A stretch of 20,099 nucleotides of DNA, taken from positions 1-20,099 of IMG/VR virus record IMGVR_UViG_3300037338_000004. The stretch is one strand, 5' to 3'. The position numbers were made by a program, and so were the translations under genes. The notes beneath the pieces are model-generated. The model saw only the letters and a program-made list of their open reading frames with translations, was not told where the DNA came from and ran no database searches. This document shows, one piece after another, positions 19,900 through 20,099 of this stretch (position 1 is the first letter of the stretch; each line of letters begins with the position of its first letter). The DNA is from a virus.

Positions 19900-20099
19900 A
19901 AAAAGCGTGTCTCTCGGTCCTAGACGGAATGTTCTTTCTAGGCGCTCCACCTAAGTCAGAGCCTGATAACTGGAAGTTCAGACGAAGGCTTATCTACGGC
20001 TCGTACCGAATAGCGGTAGCAATGATTGTCTTTGGCGCGATTACCTTCTTCTTTGATACAGGCGTGAGCAATCAACTCGTAATCGGCGGGGTCGCTTTG
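19878..20099 (+). CDS. Membrane protein, 3' end cut by window edge
   Basis: The frame is open from the ATG at 19878 to the right edge (74 residues visible) and overlaps the lysin end by 22 bases. AGAGG lies 8 bases before this ATG, inside the lysin gene, which supports the start; an ATG at 19929 is an alternative. Residues 18-42 read MFFLGAPPKSEPDNWKFRRR and a basic stretch, then a hydrophobic helix (YRIAVAMIVFGAITFFF, about 44-60) and the start of a second (NQLVIGGVAL). The positive stretch before the helix places the N-terminus in the cytoplasm. A second lysis membrane protein (holin or antiholin) is likely but unproved. Confidence 0.75.
   Translation, partial: MLQKATVKKACLSVLDGMFFLGAPPKSEPDNWKFRRRLIYGSYRIAVAMIVFGAITFFFDTGVSNQLVIGGVAL

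Overview
The window is a continuous stretch of the late (virion and lysis) region of a long-tailed, HK97-fold siphovirus, all on the + strand. The likely host is an actinobacterium. The signs are the P27-type small terminase with a preceding HNH gene, the tail-tube and minor-tail types familiar from actinophages, several start codons with no Shine-Dalgarno but a -10-like motif six bases upstream, and GTG/TTG starts. Base composition is near half GC by eye, lower than in soil actinobacteria, and the tail-fibre sequence style is common in aquatic viromes, so a freshwater or marine actinobacterium is a reasonable guess. The host call is inference. No integrase, tRNA or CRISPR array was seen. No stretch over 300 bases lacks a gene.

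Layout. (1) 1-1322: the end of the region upstream of the packaging genes, with a metallophosphoesterase cut by the left edge, a tiny FmdB-type zinc-ribbon protein (820-996) and an HNH endonuclease. (2) 1323-1549: non-coding, a possible cos/promoter region. (3) 1550-5817: small terminase, large terminase, portal, prohead protease and a 60-residue protein of unknown role, nearly all start-stop coupled. (4) 5781-6020: a nested foldback RNA, a strong terminator and an AT-rich promoter-like repeat lead into the major capsid gene (6021-7187). (5) 7208-9500: a terminator, then a three-gene sugar cassette (GT-B glycosyltransferase, GT-A glycosyltransferase, TagD-like cytidylyltransferase) inserted between capsid and connector genes. 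(6) 9505-11359: head-tail connector, tail terminator, tail tube, and tail assembly chaperones joined by a -1 frameshift at A AAA AAA with a plausible downstream stimulatory stem. (7) 11421-16107: a gp10-like protein, the 940-residue tape measure and a tail-tip protein. (8) 16116-18336: two paralogous fibre proteins and a six-repeat beta-propeller-like adhesin. (9) 18336-19150: two proteins of unknown function. (10) 19169-20099: a lysis block with a holin-like protein, an M23 endopeptidase and a membrane protein cut by the right edge.

How it works together. HNH, TerS, TerL and portal package DNA; protease and capsid protein build and mature the head; connector and tail terminator join it to a tube whose length is set by the tape measure, assembled with the frameshifted chaperones; the tip and fibres recognise the host; the last block lyses it. 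Terminators followed at once by promoter-like sequence, ahead of the capsid gene, the sugar cassette and the gp10-like/tape-measure genes, suggest the late region is split into separately tuned units. The least ordinary parts are the sugar cassette, the nested RNA before the capsid gene, the frameshift element and the apparent leaderless promoters.
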